Source: UBA4292 sp002395865 (lineage in GTDB: Bacteria; Bacillota; Clostridia; Lachnospirales; Lachnospiraceae). Taken from it: a DNA stretch of 25,204 bases. This document shows, piece by piece, positions 23,969 to 25,204 of the stretch (position 1 is the first letter of the stretch; each line of letters starts with the position of its first letter). The notes under the pieces were generated by a model that did not search any database, was not told where the DNA came from, and saw only the letters and a program-made list of their open reading frames with translations. A program made the position numbers and the translations under genes. The DNA is taken from contig CAMNBU010000033.1 of NCBI GenBank assembly GCA_946533395.1, positions 1 to 25,204 of the forward strand. The letters are read 5' to 3'.

Positions 23969-25204
23969 TTAAGCCCTTCTCCTGCGCGAGATCACTCCGG
24001 CGCTTACTGCCATGCACATCATAAGCAATAATACCTTAAGCGCATCGCCTGTATTTGTTGCGGGGATATCATCTCCGCCTCCTGTGGGGATATCGTCTCC
24101 GCCTTCTGAAGGAATATCATCTCCGCCTCCTGTGGGGACATCGTCTCCTCCTGTAGTATCTGTCTTGTAGTTCTTAGTCAGCTTTGTCTCTGCGTAGTGT
24201 CCGTCCTCAAACTCCATGCGGATCAAATACTCCCCCTTTTCAAGGCTGTCGATGAAATCAGCTGAGAAAGTGAGTATCGTGGAGCCCTGAGTAGCCTTTA
24301 CTGCGTCTGCAGGCACTGCCACGTCACCTATCTTTGAACCCGCATATCCCGTCAGAGGAGCATCGATGCGGATCACTACCTCCTGCTTTTCGTCTATCAC
24401 CTGGTCGCCCCCCTCGAGCACCTTATACGAATACACGAAATCGGGAACATCATCTATAGCAGGCGACGGGATGGAGTGTATCACAGCGCCCACATCCTCC
24501 GGTGCCGCGTCAGTCAGAACAAGTATACCGTTCATATCGATGGACTTGTCTTCTTTTCTCGTGATGATGTCCTTCGCGAATGTATGCGTCACGGGGTCAA
24601 AGGTCGTATCGGTGGTAACGAACCAGTCCTCCGATACAGTCGCCTGCTCGGTGTTTGTACTTGCCGTTCCGTTCCAGTAGTAGTTGGTATCACTGTAGAT
24701 ATCCTCTGCCGCCTGTGTTCCCACACCGGCAATGTACTCCCCGGTAGCCAGAGCGGAAGCAAGTCTGTCGTTTCTGTAGGAGATAACGCCATCTGCCGCA
24801 AATGCGGTATTCTCAGCAGTCTTTGTATACAATGCCACATTGTAGGATCCGTTGTTGTATGACGTGCAGTTCACGACGATGATATCCGGGCAGGAGTTTG
24901 AATCGATACCCTTTGCCTTGTTATTGAAAGCAACACAATCTATGAGTATGTGCTCTGCAGGCATGGATTCGCCTCCTAACTTGAAACCGTTTCCATTGCC
25001 CGCGTCGGTGCCGTCCTCGAGATAACCGTTGCCGTACGCAACGCAGTTCATGATGAGCACCGAACCGATGGAACCCGTCTGCACCTTCGCGTACAGATCC
25101 CAGCCGTCATCCGCGTTGTTGTAAGCGATACAGCCGATGAAAGCATTGCTATCGCCCACCGTGAGCTTAGCCGCAAAACCATCAGCGTCCTCGTATCCGC
25201 TATC
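23969..25204 (-). CDS. Wall-anchored family 9 pectate lyase, C-terminal part (5' end outside window)
   Basis: 411 residues are visible and the frame stays open to the window edge. The N-terminal portion is the end of a right-handed parallel beta-helix with strong polysaccharide lyase family 9 hallmarks: DADGFAAKL, NNADDGWDLYAK, NGNGFKLGG and GIDSNS. From what I recall of Pel9A, the calcium ligands correspond to visible D8, D32, D33 and D36 and the catalytic lysine to about K75. These enzymes cleave pectate by beta-elimination. A beta-rich region of unknown role follows (about residues 185-340), then four TGGGDDIP-type repeats and a sorting signal: PATNTGD, a hydrophobic helix and RRRRA. The enzyme would be covalently attached to the wall by a sortase. 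A GTG at 25159 also opens the frame, but the family match continues upstream of it, so the gene is truncated only by the window. Confidence 0.9.
   Translation of the reverse strand, partial: DSGYEDADGFAAKLTVGDSNAFIGCIAYNNADDGWDLYAKVQTGSIGSVLIMNCVAYGNGYLEDGTDAGNGNGFKLGGESMPAEHILIDCVAFNNKAKGIDSNSCPDIIVVNCTSYNNGSYNVALYTKTAENTAFAADGVISYRNDRLASALATGEYIAGVGTQAAEDIYSDTNYYWNGTASTNTEQATVSEDWFVTTDTTFDPVTHTFAKDIITRKEDKSIDMNGILVLTDAAPEDVGAVIHSIPSPAIDDVPDFVYSYKVLEGGDQVIDEKQEVVIRIDAPLTGYAGSKIGDVAVPADAVKATQGSTILTFSADFIDSLEKGEYLIRMEFEDGHYAETKLTKNYKTDTTGGDDVPTGGGDDIPSEGGDDIPTGGGDDIPATNTGDALKVLLLMMCMAVSAGVISRRRRA
24062..24154 (-). repeat. 24-bp tandem repeat encoding TGGGDDIP linker
   Basis: Three 24-bp units plus one of 21 bp encode TGGDDVP, TGGGDDIP, SEGGDDIP and TGGGDDIP just before the sorting signal of the pectate lyase. 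The spacer is acidic and glycine-rich and probably crosses the cell wall. The unit length keeps frame. Confidence 0.88.

Noticed and set aside
25157..25159. GTG as the real start of the pectate lyase gene
   Set aside because: The family motif DADGFAAKL continues in the same frame upstream to the window edge, so the gene begins outside the window.

Overview
The window looks like a chromosomal segment from an anaerobic Firmicute, most likely a Lachnospiraceae/Clostridia relative of roughly balanced GC. This is an inference from gene content: AGGAGG-type ribosome binding sites, sigma-A-like promoters (TTGACA-N17-TATAAT type), GGDEF/EAL proteins, a TIGR03905-type TSCPD protein, an M29 aminopeptidase, Cna-B/VaFE surface proteins, a sortase and a family 9 pectate lyase. 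No rRNA, tRNA, CRISPR array, insertion sequence or phage gene is visible.

Layout. (1) 43-5864, minus strand: one operon from a strong promoter at 5836-5864. In order of transcription it encodes a 1017-residue PAS/GGDEF/EAL protein, a TSCPD protein, a PAP2 phosphatase, a cysteine-synthase-like PLP enzyme and a small membrane-tailed protein. (2) 5933-9835, minus: a second operon of a four-helix membrane protein, an M29 aminopeptidase and a SUV3-like RNA helicase, ending in an intrinsic terminator. (3) 9878-11409, minus: a single gene with its own promoter, fusing a PD-(D/E)xK nuclease-like domain to a DUF2075 helicase. (4) 11411-21537, minus: a surface-assembly operon of a secreted NlpC/P60 lipoprotein, a giant 2565-residue Cna-B/VaFE adhesin with an NlpC/P60-like N-terminus, and a divergent sortase, closed by a terminator. 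(5) 21540-21690: an AT-rich control region with four GTGAA/TTCAC inverted repeats, shared with a divergent plus-strand gene. (6) 21855-23894, plus: a membrane protein with a degenerate GGDEF and an intact EAL domain. (7) 23910-25204, minus: a terminator and the 3' part of a wall-anchored family 9 pectate lyase that runs off the window.

The right half is the most interesting part. A candidate adhesin, its own sortase and a cell-wall hydrolase are transcribed divergently from a membrane c-di-GMP phosphodiesterase candidate, with a cluster of palindromes between them and an anchored pectin-degrading enzyme next door. This suggests second-messenger-linked control of attachment to plant polysaccharide or host surfaces, but the regulatory link is inferred from position only.

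Several start codons were moved inward from the longest open frame, because a Shine-Dalgarno sequence lies inside the longer frame (starts at 546, 5776, 11350, 12420 and 21476).
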